Assembly: GCF_900182955.1 (NCBI RefSeq)
Contig: NZ_FXUL01000012.1
Location: 62,001 to 126,000, forward strand
DNA: 64,000 nucleotides
Source of the DNA: Noviherbaspirillum suwonense
GTDB lineage: Bacteria > Pseudomonadota > Gammaproteobacteria > Burkholderiales > Burkholderiaceae_D
Direction: 5' to 3'
In this document: positions 18,674 to 27,158 of the stretch, in pieces
Layout: the number at the start of each line of letters is the position of its first letter
Numbering within the stretch: the stretch's first letter is position 1
Translations under genes and position numbers: made by a program
Notes under the pieces: generated by a model
The model's database searches: none
What the model saw: only the letters and a program-made list of their open reading frames with translations
What the model was told of the DNA's origin: nothing

Positions 18674-18848
18674 CTGTTCGTGCAGGGGCCTGGTGAAAAG
18701 GAGGCGCGCGGGCCAGCAAGAAAGCGCCTGACGCCTCCTGCGAACCGCGACAAGACAGGAATGCCGTCGCTTGTTTCTGCCACCTCCGCTGCACTGACGA
18801 AATGGCTGTACGCCGCCCGATCCGATACCAGCACCGCCAACGTACCGA

Positions 18849-19259
18849 TCAAAGCGTCTTTCTATACTCGGCGAGCATGGTCTTGTGGAGCGCATCCAGG
18901 GTATAGGGCTTGCGAAGCACTTTCACCTGCAGATCGTCCAGGCGCTCCGGTGCGGAAAAGTAGCCGCTGACCAGCAGGATGGGCAGGGCAGGGTAATGAA
19001 CGGTGGCCCATCGCGCCAATTCGATGCCGTCCATCGACCCGGGCATGCGCACATCCGACAGCAGCAGGTCGTACCCGTCGAGCGATTCGCGGACAGCATC
19101 ATCCGCGGTCGGCAAGCAGCGTATTTCGCATCCCAGCATCTTCAGCATCTCGGCGGTCAGCTCGCGCACGTCCTCGTCATCTTCGACGTAGAGTATCCGC
19201 ATGCCTTCGAGCCCGCCCGCAGCGCTACTGTCATTGCTGCTTTCGCTAAGGCGCGCCAT
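18849..19259 (-). CDS. Single-domain response regulator
   Basis: A 136-residue CheY-like receiver with no output domain. The acidic pocket is VEDDED (D27/D28), the phosphorylation site is D69 in LLLSDVRMPG, and the conserved Lys lies in VLRKPYT near the C-terminus. The ATG at 19259 overlaps the end of the bacteriophytochrome gene by 14 bp, so the two are translationally coupled and the regulator is the obvious phosphate acceptor of the light-sensing kinase. With no DNA-binding domain, output must go through protein contacts or a phosphorelay. Confidence 0.9.
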   Translation of the reverse strand: MARLSESSNDSSAAGGLEGMRILYVEDDEDVRELTAEMLKMLGCEIRCLPTADDAVRESLDGYDLLLSDVRMPGSMDGIELARWATVHYPALPILLVSGYFSAPERLDDLQVKVLRKPYTLDALHKTMLAEYRKTL

Positions 19260-21543
19260 GGACTTCCTTCTCCTCCAGCAGGCAGTCTTCATTGCGCGGC
19301 AGGCTGAACGAGAAGGTGCTTCCTTGCATGAGGTTGCTCTTCACCCAGATGGCGCCGCCGTGCTGTTCGACGATTCCCTTCGCAATCGCCAGGCCGAGAC
19401 CGTTGCCCTGGCTGGCCGCACGTCCTTCCTGCCAGAAGCGGTCGAATACGCGTCCGATGTGTTCCTCGGCGATGCCGACGCCGGTATCTGCGACGCTGAA
19501 AATGACCATGTCGCCTTCGGCGCGCATCGACACGCTCACGAGGCCGCCCTCCGGCGTGAACTTCAGTGCATTGCTGATCAGATTGCCCAGCACCTGTTCG
19601 ATGCGGTTACGTTCACAGCAAACTTTCGCATCGCTGTTTCCCGGCTCGGCCCGCAATTGAACCGACTTACGTTCAGCCAGCGGCAATGCCAGCTCGATTG
19701 CATCGTGGATCAGCATTGACGCGGCCACCATGGAGGGCGCCGGCATCGCGGAGCCGTTCTCCACCTTGACCAGGTCCAGGATGCCCTGCGACAGGCGGTC
19801 GATCGCGTCGGTCGCCCGCAGCCCCCGCGCCAGCAGCTTGCCGACCGCTTCAGGGTCGGCGCTACTGGTGCGCTGCATTAATTCCAGGCTCATCTTGATG
19901 ATGCTCAGCGGGGTGCGAAGATCATGGGACACCATGTGCACCATGTTTTCCTTTTCCATGCTGATTCGCTCGGCTTCGGCCCTGGCTTGCTGTTCCTTGC
20001 GGAATTCGCGCTGCAGGTCCAGGGCCAAGATGCTGTTCTTGAGTTCCGTGATTGCCTCGATCTCGACCCGTTTCCACGGCGTGGCGACGCCTTCGACGGT
20101 TTCCACCCAGGATTTGAACGAGGCGCGCGGATGCAGCCGGCCATGATCCCCCTCGTGCCGCACCAGCTTTTCCGGCTTTCCGGCCCAGACCACCGTGGAG
20201 GCGACTTCCGGCCGGAAAAACAGGATGTAATTGCGGTCGGACTTGGGAATCGGGACTGCCACCAGGCCGCTGGCAACGTCCTTGTAGGCGCGCGCCGGGG
20301 GAAAGTACTTGCTCAGGTAATTTGTCTGAAAAAGCTCGTTGCGCGGCGCGCGATGACCGAGCCAGTCGATTAATTCCTCGATCTGGCGCACATCAGGCGT
20401 CTCGCCAATAATCGTCCACTTGTTGTCATGGTAAATCGCCGCAGCCGCGCCGCTGGCGGCAGCGAGATCCAGCATATTCGGCGTGTGCTTGACCAAGCCC
20501 TGCACCAGGTCGCTTTCCTGCTCCATGTGGGACAGCAAGCGGCTGTGCACTGAGCGCAATTGCGCCCGGTAATGCATGTCGTCCAGCGACTGCTTGAGCT
20601 GGACCTGCGAGGAGACGAGTTGTCCAATCAGCTTCGCCGCCACGCGGCTGTTCGCATCGAGAAGGCGCGGCGACGCATGGTGACAGGCGATCAATCCCCA
20701 GAGGCGGCCGTTGTCGAGCAGCGAGATGGTCAACGTCGCCTTGACCTGCATGTTGCGCAGGTATTCCAGGTGTATCGGCGAGACGCTGCGCAGCGCCGAT
20801 TGCCCCAGGTCCAGCGGCATGCCATCGAGGGGATTGGTGCCGGGATAAACTGCCACGGGCGTGTAACCAACGTCGGGGATCATCCGTAGCCAGTTCTGGA
20901 GAAAGACCGCCCGTGCCTGCGCCGGAATGTCGGAGGCGGGAAACTGGTGATGCATGTACGAGTACATGTGCGGCGCGCATTGCTCGGCAATGACCTTGCC
21001 ATGCCAGTCTTCCGTGAACTGATAAATCATCACCCGATCGAAACCCGTGATCGTCTGGATCTCCTTCACCGCGGTGTCGCACAGCTGCTGCAGGCTGCTC
21101 GTCGCATGCAGCAGCTGCACGGCGGTACTGAGCTTCCTGTTCAGTGACAGGAGGTCAACCGTCCCGGTGCCACTCGGCTCCATTTCCAGGATCAGACAAC
21201 CCGCATGGCGGTGCGCCGACAATTCCCAGTGCCGGTTGCGCAGCGAGGAGGGCAGATGCAGCGTCACATCGAGTGGCGCCTGCTCGCGCAGGTTGTCGCG
21301 CGCCAGATAATGCTGCAGCTCCGGCAGCTTGTCGGCGGCGATGAACTCCGCGAGCGACCGGCCGATCAGCTGCTGCGGGCTAATCCCGAAGGCATCTTCA
21401 CAATTAATGCTCGCATTGTGGATACGCAGGCTGGGCTGATCGACGGCAATCAATAGCCCAAATGACTGGATTGCTCCAGGGATATGAATCGGTTCTTTTT
21501 CGCAGTCGAGTATCTCGCCGGTCTGAAGGTGGTTTTCTCTCAT
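19246..21543 (-). CDS. bphP: Bacteriophytochrome histidine kinase
   Basis: A 765-residue red/far-red light sensor kinase. PAS (about 10-115) with the biliverdin-attaching Cys at C14 (ILDCEKEPIHIPG), GAF (about 145-315) with the chromophore motif PASDIP (202-207) and CHHA (287-290), PHY (about 325-500) with the tongue motif PRASF (472-476). Then HisKA with the phospho-accepting H540 (MVSHDLRTPLS) and a HATPase domain with the N box, DTGVG (686-690) and GNGLGLAIAK. All residues for a working photosensor kinase are present. The response regulator overlaps its 3' end. No heme oxygenase for biliverdin supply lies in the window. Confidence 0.95.
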   Translation of the reverse strand: MRENHLQTGEILDCEKEPIHIPGAIQSFGLLIAVDQPSLRIHNASINCEDAFGISPQQLIGRSLAEFIAADKLPELQHYLARDNLREQAPLDVTLHLPSSLRNRHWELSAHRHAGCLILEMEPSGTGTVDLLSLNRKLSTAVQLLHATSSLQQLCDTAVKEIQTITGFDRVMIYQFTEDWHGKVIAEQCAPHMYSYMHHQFPASDIPAQARAVFLQNWLRMIPDVGYTPVAVYPGTNPLDGMPLDLGQSALRSVSPIHLEYLRNMQVKATLTISLLDNGRLWGLIACHHASPRLLDANSRVAAKLIGQLVSSQVQLKQSLDDMHYRAQLRSVHSRLLSHMEQESDLVQGLVKHTPNMLDLAAASGAAAAIYHDNKWTIIGETPDVRQIEELIDWLGHRAPRNELFQTNYLSKYFPPARAYKDVASGLVAVPIPKSDRNYILFFRPEVASTVVWAGKPEKLVRHEGDHGRLHPRASFKSWVETVEGVATPWKRVEIEAITELKNSILALDLQREFRKEQQARAEAERISMEKENMVHMVSHDLRTPLSIIKMSLELMQRTSSADPEAVGKLLARGLRATDAIDRLSQGILDLVKVENGSAMPAPSMVAASMLIHDAIELALPLAERKSVQLRAEPGNSDAKVCCERNRIEQVLGNLISNALKFTPEGGLVSVSMRAEGDMVIFSVADTGVGIAEEHIGRVFDRFWQEGRAASQGNGLGLAIAKGIVEQHGGAIWVKSNLMQGSTFSFSLPRNEDCLLEEKEVHGAP

Positions 21544-21756
21544 GCAAAGATTTTAAACGCAACTTTTCCTATCACATGCGCCGTCAGGAGGTCTGTATGG
21601 AAAATGTCATAGGTTGCCCCCTTTTTTTGGCCGTTTTCAGCGGCAATGGCAGTCAAGCCGATGCCGTGTCATATCAATAATTGATCGGGATCACGGAGGA
21701 AAAGCAGGACTTTGATTAAAAGAGGTGGATTCTGTTTGTCCTCCAGGAGAAAAGCC

Positions 21757-22782
21757 ATGTCGAGCATTCCCGTAAACACGGATTTCCCCGATTCGCGGAT
21801 GGCGGCGCCAGATCCTGTCCCTGACGGTGCAGCTGCCGGGCTCGCCCTCGGATATCTCGTTTTCGCGGTTCGCAGGCCGTCCCGCTGGGATCGCTTCTGC
21901 CGGGACATGCTGGGTCTTCCCGAAGCCGTGGCCAACCCGGACAACAGCCGCGGTTACCGCATGGATGACGCCATGCAACGGCTCATCGTGGCGGAAGGCG
22001 CAGCGGATGACCTCGCGGCCCTGGGCTTCGCATGCGATGACCCCGCTATTTTCGACACGATGGTCACGCGTCTGCGGCATATGCAAATAACGGTTGAGGA
22101 CGGGCACGACACCTTGCGTGCCGCAAGACGCGTACAGCGCCTGGTGGTGACGCACGATCCGGATGGCAACGTCGTTGAGCTCGCTGCCGGGATGGAGACG
22201 GCGCCTTCGCCGTTCGCATCGGCAGCTTTTCCCGGTGGCTTCCACACGGGCCGGCTTGGGATGGGACATGCCGTGCTCGTCTCCCACCAGCTCGAAGCGA
22301 TGGAAGCCTTCTATACCCGCGCACTGGGATTCGGCGTGTCGGAGCGGCTGGCAACGCGCGTGGGACCGATGGAAATGAAAGGCGTGTTCCTGCACTGCAA
22401 TGCACGTCATCATTCGATTGCCATTTTCGACATGCCTTTGCAAAAACGGCTCCAGCATTTCATGCTCCAGGCAAAGGAAATCTGTGACGTCGGCAGGGCC
22501 TTCGAGCGCGCCAGGCAGGAGAAAGTACCGATCAGCCTGAATCTGGGGCAACACCCGGACCCGGATGGCACGATGTCGTTTTACGGCATGACGCCCTCCG
22601 GTTTCGATTTCGAAATCGGCGCAGGCGGCAAGGAGATCGAGCCACACGGATGGCAGCCATTGCACACCTCTGTCACCAGCCACTGGGGGCACCAGCCAAG
22701 CATGCGGCTGCAACTGAAAATGGCGGCCGGCATCATCGCGGGCAAGATCAGAAGGACGCGCGCAAGCAGGACGGCCTCCTGA
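21757..22782 (+). CDS. Type I extradiol ring-cleavage dioxygenase (BphC-like)
   Basis: A 341-residue two-domain vicinal-oxygen-chelate dioxygenase. The iron ligands expected from BphC are visible in the C-terminal domain: H171 (RLGMGHAVL), the HH pair 218-219 (NARHHSIAIF) and E286 (GFDFEIG). Such enzymes open catechol-type rings, for example 2,3-dihydroxybiphenyl, next to the hydroxyl groups. The ATG has AGGAGA 6 bp upstream. No other aromatic degradation gene is adjacent and it faces away from the phytochrome gene, so the natural catechol is unknown. Confidence 0.88.
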   Translation: MSSIPVNTDFPDSRMAAPDPVPDGAAAGLALGYLVFAVRRPSRWDRFCRDMLGLPEAVANPDNSRGYRMDDAMQRLIVAEGAADDLAALGFACDDPAIFDTMVTRLRHMQITVEDGHDTLRAARRVQRLVVTHDPDGNVVELAAGMETAPSPFASAAFPGGFHTGRLGMGHAVLVSHQLEAMEAFYTRALGFGVSERLATRVGPMEMKGVFLHCNARHHSIAIFDMPLQKRLQHFMLQAKEICDVGRAFERARQEKVPISLNLGQHPDPDGTMSFYGMTPSGFDFEIGAGGKEIEPHGWQPLHTSVTSHWGHQPSMRLQLKMAAGIIAGKIRRTRASRTAS

Positions 22783-23000
22783 TTTCTAATTGTGTGTTCA
22801 AGGAACCAGCTGAGCGCCGCCGATCAATAGCGACAAGCGCATGACGTCATGCCGGTTCGACCTGTATTAAATTCTACAGGTCCATGCCAACCGTACTTTT
22901 TGCCTCCGGATGGTGCACTGCATCTAGACACCGCGTTGTTTTACATGCATCATCGCTTCAAAATCCAGATCTGAGAGCTGGGGACGAGAGAAGACAGGGA

Positions 23001-23031
23001 AACCCGCATCGATGCCGATCGCGGGTTTTTT
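23001..23031 (+). terminator. Rho-independent terminator
   Basis: The stem AACCCGC (23001-23007) pairs with GCGGGTT (23021-23027), extended inward by ATCG/CGAT with one bulge, and runs into TTTTTT. It lies 220 bp after the extradiol dioxygenase and just before the sigma-factor region, so it ends that transcript or a short RNA made from the 22.8-23.0 kb gap. Confidence 0.75.
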
Positions 23032-23202
23032 CTTGGGTGAATCGTTATGACGAAGCGCACCGTGCCAAACGCGGGAAACTCGATCTTTGCGTTAGGAGAG
23101 GAGGCGAGTTCAGAATTGCCAGTTTCTGGTGCTGAGGAAAAAGCTCGACTGTCCATACCCAACGTACATTGCTATGCGGATGCCGTTTCAGATTGGTCGA
23201 CC

Positions 23203-24426
23203 ATGATCGACACTACCCTGGAAGCCCTTTATCGCAAGGACGCGCGCCGTATCTTTGCGACGCTTGTCCGCCTGCTCGGCAATTTCGACCTTGCCGAAGA
23301 GGCGCTGCATGATGCATTCATTGCGGCTGCAGAACGCTGGCCTGTCGACGGCATACCGGGCAATCCGGTTGCCTGGCTGGTCTCCGCTGGTCGTCACAAG
23401 GCGATCGATCAGCTCCGTCGCCAGCGCCGATTCGCACCGCTGGACGCCACGGTCGAAAATATTGCGGACGAATCGAGCCAGGCTGAAGTGCCGGAAGGCC
23501 CCGAGGACGACCGCCTGCGCCTCATCTTTACCTGCTGTCATCCCAGCCTGGCGGAAGAGGCGCGGGTCGCGCTCACGCTGCGCGAGGTCTGCGGGCTCAC
23601 CACCGAGGAAATCGCGCGGGCGTTCCTGATGGCGCCGCCGACGCTGGCGCAGCGTATCGTGCGTGCCAAGGCCAAGATTCGCGATGCCCGCATCCCGTAC
23701 CAGGTGCCGGGCGCTGACGAGCTTGGCGAGCGTCTGCAAAGCGTGCTGCGCGTGGTCTACCTTGTCTTTAATGAAGGCTATTCCGCCTCGGCGGGGGCCA
23801 TGGTTCTCCGCACCCAGCTCTCCGGGGAAGCGATCCGCCTTGGCCGCCTGCTTGCGCAACTGATTCCCGAACCGGAGGTGACCGGATTGCTCGCGCTGAT
23901 GCTGCTACAGGAGTCGCGCCGCGCCGCGCGGGTGACGTCGGGCGGCGACCTGGTGCCGCTTGAGGAACAGGACCGCAGTGCGTGGGATGCCGTGCTGATA
24001 GAGGAAGGCTGTGCGCTGGTGCGACAGTCGCTGCTGTCGAGGCGCTTTGGCGCCTACACCTTGCAGGCGGCAATCGCGGCCGTCCATGCTGGCGCAACGG
24101 ATGCCGGCGAGACGGACTGGAACGAGATTGTCGGGCTATATGACGTGCTGCTGCGCGTTGAACCCTCTCCGGTTGTCGCGCTTAACCGCGCAGTCGCGGT
24201 GGCCATGCGCGACGGGCCGCGCGCCGGCCTTGTTCTGGTCGATGCACTGCTGGAGCAGGAGCCCATGCGCGGCTACCATCTGGCCCACGCGGCGCGGGCC
24301 GACCTGTGCCGGCGGCTCGACGAGCCGGAGGCGGCACGCGCAGCCTACGCCACCGCACTGACCCTCGCAAGGCAGGAGCCGGAGCGGCGTTTCCTGCAGC
24401 GGCGGCTCGACCAACTGCCAAACTAA
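23203..24426 (+). CDS. ECF42-group RNA polymerase sigma factor
   Basis: A 407-residue extracytoplasmic-function sigma factor with the long C-terminal extension that defines ECF42 (COG4941, DUF6596). Sigma region 2 is LVRLLGNFDLAEEALHDAF with AWLVSAGRHKAIDQLRRQRR; region 4 is LTLREVCGLTTEEIARAF. The extension contains VVYLVFNEGYSAS and repeated helices like tetratricopeptide units. An in-frame ATG at 23047 would add 52 residues unlike the family, so the ATG at 23203 is preferred. The genes downstream include a DGPF protein, the constant partner of ECF42 factors. No anti-sigma gene is present, as is usual for this group. Confidence 0.92.
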   Translation: MIDTTLEALYRKDARRIFATLVRLLGNFDLAEEALHDAFIAAAERWPVDGIPGNPVAWLVSAGRHKAIDQLRRQRRFAPLDATVENIADESSQAEVPEGPEDDRLRLIFTCCHPSLAEEARVALTLREVCGLTTEEIARAFLMAPPTLAQRIVRAKAKIRDARIPYQVPGADELGERLQSVLRVVYLVFNEGYSASAGAMVLRTQLSGEAIRLGRLLAQLIPEPEVTGLLALMLLQESRRAARVTSGGDLVPLEEQDRSAWDAVLIEEGCALVRQSLLSRRFGAYTLQAAIAAVHAGATDAGETDWNEIVGLYDVLLRVEPSPVVALNRAVAVAMRDGPRAGLVLVDALLEQEPMRGYHLAHAARADLCRRLDEPEAARAAYATALTLARQEPERRFLQRRLDQLPN

Positions 24427-24444
24427 AAATTATTCTTGCCGCGT

Positions 24445-24471
24445 TGTCGATTTGCGTCCTGCCCATTCGAC
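24445..24471 (+). promoter_or_regulatory. Predicted ECF42-dependent promoter
   Basis: TGTCGA (24445-24450) and CGAC (24468-24471) are separated by 17 bp, the layout described for ECF42 target promoters (TGTCGA at -35, CGA/TC at -10). It lies 62 bp before the PhnB-like gene and right after the sigma gene, so it should drive the three target genes. Confidence 0.7.
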
Positions 24472-24532
24472 TAGGTAGTGCGACCCCGGAATCGGTCGCA
24501 ACACCAGGCCAACTCACGGAAAGGAAAACACG

Positions 24533-24955
24533 ATGCCCCAGCCAATAGCCTATCTCTCCTTCGACGGCAACTGCGAAGAAGCCATGCGCTTCTATGCGCA
24601 GACGTTGAAGGGCAATATTGAAACAGCCATTCGCAATGCCGATACACCGTGGGCCGAACAGACGCCGCCGGAACATCTGCAGCGCTTCGTGCATATCCGC
24701 CTGGCACTGCCCGACAACGGCTTGCTCTATGGCGGCGACTGCCCGCCGACCATCCCCTTTGAAAAGATGACGGGGGTTTCTCTCACGCTGAATTACGATA
24801 CGGTCGATGAAGCCAGACGCGTCTTCACAGCGCTGGCCGAGGGCGGCCGCATTACGATGGACATGCAGCCCGCATTCTGGGCAAAGGCATGGGGCATGCT
24901 GGTTGACCGGTTCGGCATTTCGTGGATCGTCAACGGCGAAGCCATCCCGATCTGA
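24533..24955 (+). CDS. PhnB-like VOC family protein
   Basis: A 140-residue protein of the PhnB / 3-demethylubiquinone-methyltransferase-like VOC group, starting IAYLSFDGNCEEAMRFYAQTLKG in part, with the family block LPDNGLLYGGDCPP and the end RFGISWIVNG. Members are small fold-only proteins without proven catalysis. First gene after the predicted ECF42 promoter, with a good GGAAAGGAA ribosome site. With the DGPF and DUF1428 genes it forms the typical ECF42 target operon. Confidence 0.85.
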   Translation: MPQPIAYLSFDGNCEEAMRFYAQTLKGNIETAIRNADTPWAEQTPPEHLQRFVHIRLALPDNGLLYGGDCPPTIPFEKMTGVSLTLNYDTVDEARRVFTALAEGGRITMDMQPAFWAKAWGMLVDRFGISWIVNGEAIPI

Positions 24956-25008
24956 ACCCCCGCGCAGCCCGACTGCCGAATGCGCAAACGACGCCACAAG
25001 GATCTCTG

Positions 25009-25392
25009 ATGAAATATCTTTGTCTGGTCTATCTCGACCAGGAACACTGGAATGCCTGTCCCGACGCGACCTGCGCTGCCTACGCGCAGCAGCTTGCCGA
25101 CAGCCAGCGCCTGATTGCCGGTGAACCGCTGTACCCGGTGCACACTGCCACCACCGTGCGTGTGCGCAACGGCCAGACGTCGCTCTACGACGGCCCATTC
25201 GCGGAAACCAAGGAGCAGCTGGCGGGCTTCTACCTGGTGGATGCGGCCGACCTCAACGAAGCCATAAGGATCGCCAGCGGCATCCCGCCCGCACGCTACG
25301 GCAGCATCGAAGTGCGACCGGTCCGGCAACTCGCCGTGGAGCACGACGCTGCGCGCGATACCAGCGCAATGCCCATGAAAACGAATTTTTAA
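25009..25392 (+). CDS. YCII-related DGPF-domain protein
   Basis: A 127-residue protein of the YCII/DGPF family. The name-giving motif is present in YDGPFAETKEQLAGFYLVD, after the N-terminal MKYLCLVYLDQ. DGPF proteins are co-encoded with ECF42 sigma factors across bacteria; their activity is unknown, though the dimeric alpha-beta barrel fold suggests a small-molecule role. The ATG at 25009 has AAGGA upstream. It lies 53 bp after the PhnB-like gene in the same operon. Confidence 0.9.
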   Translation: MKYLCLVYLDQEHWNACPDATCAAYAQQLADSQRLIAGEPLYPVHTATTVRVRNGQTSLYDGPFAETKEQLAGFYLVDAADLNEAIRIASGIPPARYGSIEVRPVRQLAVEHDAARDTSAMPMKTNF

Positions 25393-25403
25393 AGGAGAAC
25401 ATC

Positions 25404-25763
25404 ATGCCCTACGTAGACGGTTTCATTCTTCCCCTCCCGAAAGCCAACCGGGAGACCTACAAGGAGATCGCCACCCGGTGCGGCGCGATATGGCGCGAGC
25501 ACGGTGCCTTGGAGTTTCGCGAGTGCATTGCCGAAGACGTCAAGCCTGGCAAGCTGACCTCGTTTCCGCAGAGCGTGAACCTGGAAGACGACGAGACGGT
25601 GGTGTTCTCGTGGATCGTCTACGAATCGCGCGCGCACCGCGATGAAGTGAACGACAAGGTGATGAAGGACCCGCGCATGGCCGACATGATGAAGCCGGAG
25701 TCGATGGTCTTCGACGGCAAGCGCATGGTCTATGGTGGCTTCGAGATGATCGTGGATCTCTGA
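25404..25763 (+). CDS. DUF1428 family protein (YbaA-like)
   Basis: A 119-residue protein matching the DUF1428/YbaA family: MPYVDGFILPLPKANRETY at the N-terminus and DPRMADMMKPESMVFDGKRM near the end. The fold is a dimeric alpha-beta barrel like the DGPF protein; function unknown. AAAGGAGA precedes the ATG and the gap to the DGPF gene is 11 bp, so it is the last gene of the ECF42 operon. Confidence 0.9.
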   Translation: MPYVDGFILPLPKANRETYKEIATRCGAIWREHGALEFRECIAEDVKPGKLTSFPQSVNLEDDETVVFSWIVYESRAHRDEVNDKVMKDPRMADMMKPESMVFDGKRMVYGGFEMIVDL

Positions 25764-25874
25764 CCTTGCGCTCAGCCTCGTGCGACGCGGATCGACACGG
25801 GATGAAATCCTTGACCTTCCGCTGCCATCGCATCGATGCCGGTCGCGGATTCCCTTAGATACCGCACAAGGGGC

Positions 25875-25939
25875 AAAAAAAAGCCCACCGGAATAAGCAC
25901 GGTGGGCTAAATCCATCCTTTGGGAGGGTGGAGGAGACA
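25875..25939 (-). ncRNA. Candidate small RNA with C-rich anti-Shine-Dalgarno stretch
   Basis: On the minus strand TTTACT (25969-25974), an 18-bp spacer and TATAGT (25945-25950) make a promoter. The predicted RNA starts near 25939, begins with the C-rich sequence TCTCCTCCACCCTCC (25936-25922) and ends at a perfect 9-bp stem (25900-25908 with 25882-25890, 9-nt loop) followed by eight Ts. No open frame fits. The CCUCC motifs could pair with ribosome binding sites. It recalls the betaproteobacterial toxic small RNA family in Rfam, from memory only. Confidence 0.65.
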
Positions 25940-26033
25940 GCGCCACTATAGCCAGCTTCCCGGCAGAAAGTAAATTCCGATTCTGCATATCCACCATATA
26001 CTTTGTGAATGGCATGGGCAGTGTTTGCCGCCG

Positions 26034-26068
26034 ATAAAGTCTTGAACAAGGCAATAAAGTCTTGAACA
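26034..26068. repeat. Two 15-bp direct repeats at 20-bp spacing
   Basis: ATAAAGTCTTGAACA occurs at 26034-26048 and again at 26054-26068. The 20-bp period equals about two helical turns, and the pair lies about 60-100 bp upstream of the small-RNA promoter on the minus strand, a place suited to an activator site. Confidence 0.7.
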
Positions 26069-26249
26069 GCGGGGTCAATATTTTTGGAATGGCCCTGTGA
26101 GACAAGGTCAGGTCACGACCAGGTTCTGCCATGGTTTGGACCGCATCCGACCCAAAGCAGCCAAAGAAGATTTCTCGGAAGCGGACGTTCTCGTAAGGTT
26201 GGACATGAGGCGCGGCGCAAAGGGTGCGCTCTAATGGAAGGCTTGGGTT

Positions 26250-26705
26250 TCACTGCACTTCGAATCGGAATGCCTGCCGCACCGTGGTCTTGACGCGTCT
26301 ACCGGCCTCAATGGGAGGATCAATCTTCCAAGTACGTGCCACCGACAGCACAGCCTCAAGAAGAACTGGATATTGGTAACTTTTCGGCACGACGCTTTCG
26401 ACGTCGCCTGCTTCATTGAACAAAATATCAACTATGACATGATCACTCAGATCTGCCCTGATAGCTTGGTCGGGCATGCTTGGCATTGGAGCGCGCAGCA
26501 GGCGCATTTCCTTATCTAAGGAATTCTCTGGCACCCGCGTCGGCTTCACCAACCCATCGTTTATTAGGGCGGCCTCAGCCGCAACGCCGGACAGCTGAAC
26601 TTGTGAACCGACGGTATAGTCGACGGCATATTTCTGCTTCGGAGGGCTGCTGCATGCCACCAGAAAGGGAGCGAGGATAAGGGAAATGGCTAAGGTGTCA
26701 GTCAT
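26250..26705 (-). CDS. TonB C-terminal-domain lipoprotein
   Basis: A 151-residue lipoprotein. The signal peptide ends in the lipobox LVAC with Cys18, followed by SSPPK. The C-terminal half (VIVDILFNEAGDVESVVPKS, then AVLSVARTWKIDPPIEAGRRV) matches the TonB-C/energy-transducer fold. There is no N-terminal membrane anchor for ExbB/ExbD and no Pro-rich spacer, so it is probably a TonB-fold lipoprotein rather than a working TonB. The open frame extends to 27074, but the ATG at 26705 gives the sensible signal. Stand-alone gene at the edge of the accessory region. Confidence 0.7.
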   Translation of the reverse strand: MTDTLAISLILAPFLVACSSPPKQKYAVDYTVGSQVQLSGVAAEAALINDGLVKPTRVPENSLDKEMRLLRAPMPSMPDQAIRADLSDHVIVDILFNEAGDVESVVPKSYQYPVLLEAVLSVARTWKIDPPIEAGRRVKTTVRQAFRFEVQ

Positions 26706-27158
26706 AGTGATCTGCCCTGTGGGCCTTAAGGTTTGACCTGCGCGGTGGGCTAAAGCGAGTGAGGTACGCCATTGCATCCAGAATTGCCAAGTGGCATACG
26801 GACCGAGGGCGCCAATTTCCACTTTGAAAGATAGTATATCTACCTTTATGACGTGCGGCATCTCATGAATACGGGAGGCGAAGAAACGCGCCAGTCCTTG
26901 TCTCAGCTTGTTCTTAATCGAGGAAGCAGAGGCATCGTTCGCGGAACAACCGGATTGACCGAAGCCAGTCGTCTTTTTATGTTTGCCTCCGGGCAGTGAG
27001 CAGTTCCTATGATGGTCCGCTTCGGGCCGACTGTTGCCGTAGCTGAACGGGAAAATTCGACCCATAACGGTCATCTGCTAAGGTAGTGGGGAAGTCCAGA
27101 CCGGATTCTTAACTCTCGCGTATATCTGCGGCCTTGACTTTTACCATAGGATGCATCT
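26706..27158. other. Intergenic stretch with repeat copy A
   Basis: About 450 bp. The part near 27010-27078 is a copy of the dispersed repeat. The rest holds no recognisable gene, terminator or RNA. Confidence 0.5.
27010..27078 (+). repeat. Dispersed intergenic repeat, copy A
   Basis: A unit of about 65 bp containing CTGTTGCCGTAGCTGAACGG, then AAAATTCGACCC and CGGTCATC. Copies B, C and D share the same order of blocks on the same strand. It lies 80 bp before a VOC gene. Confidence 0.75.
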
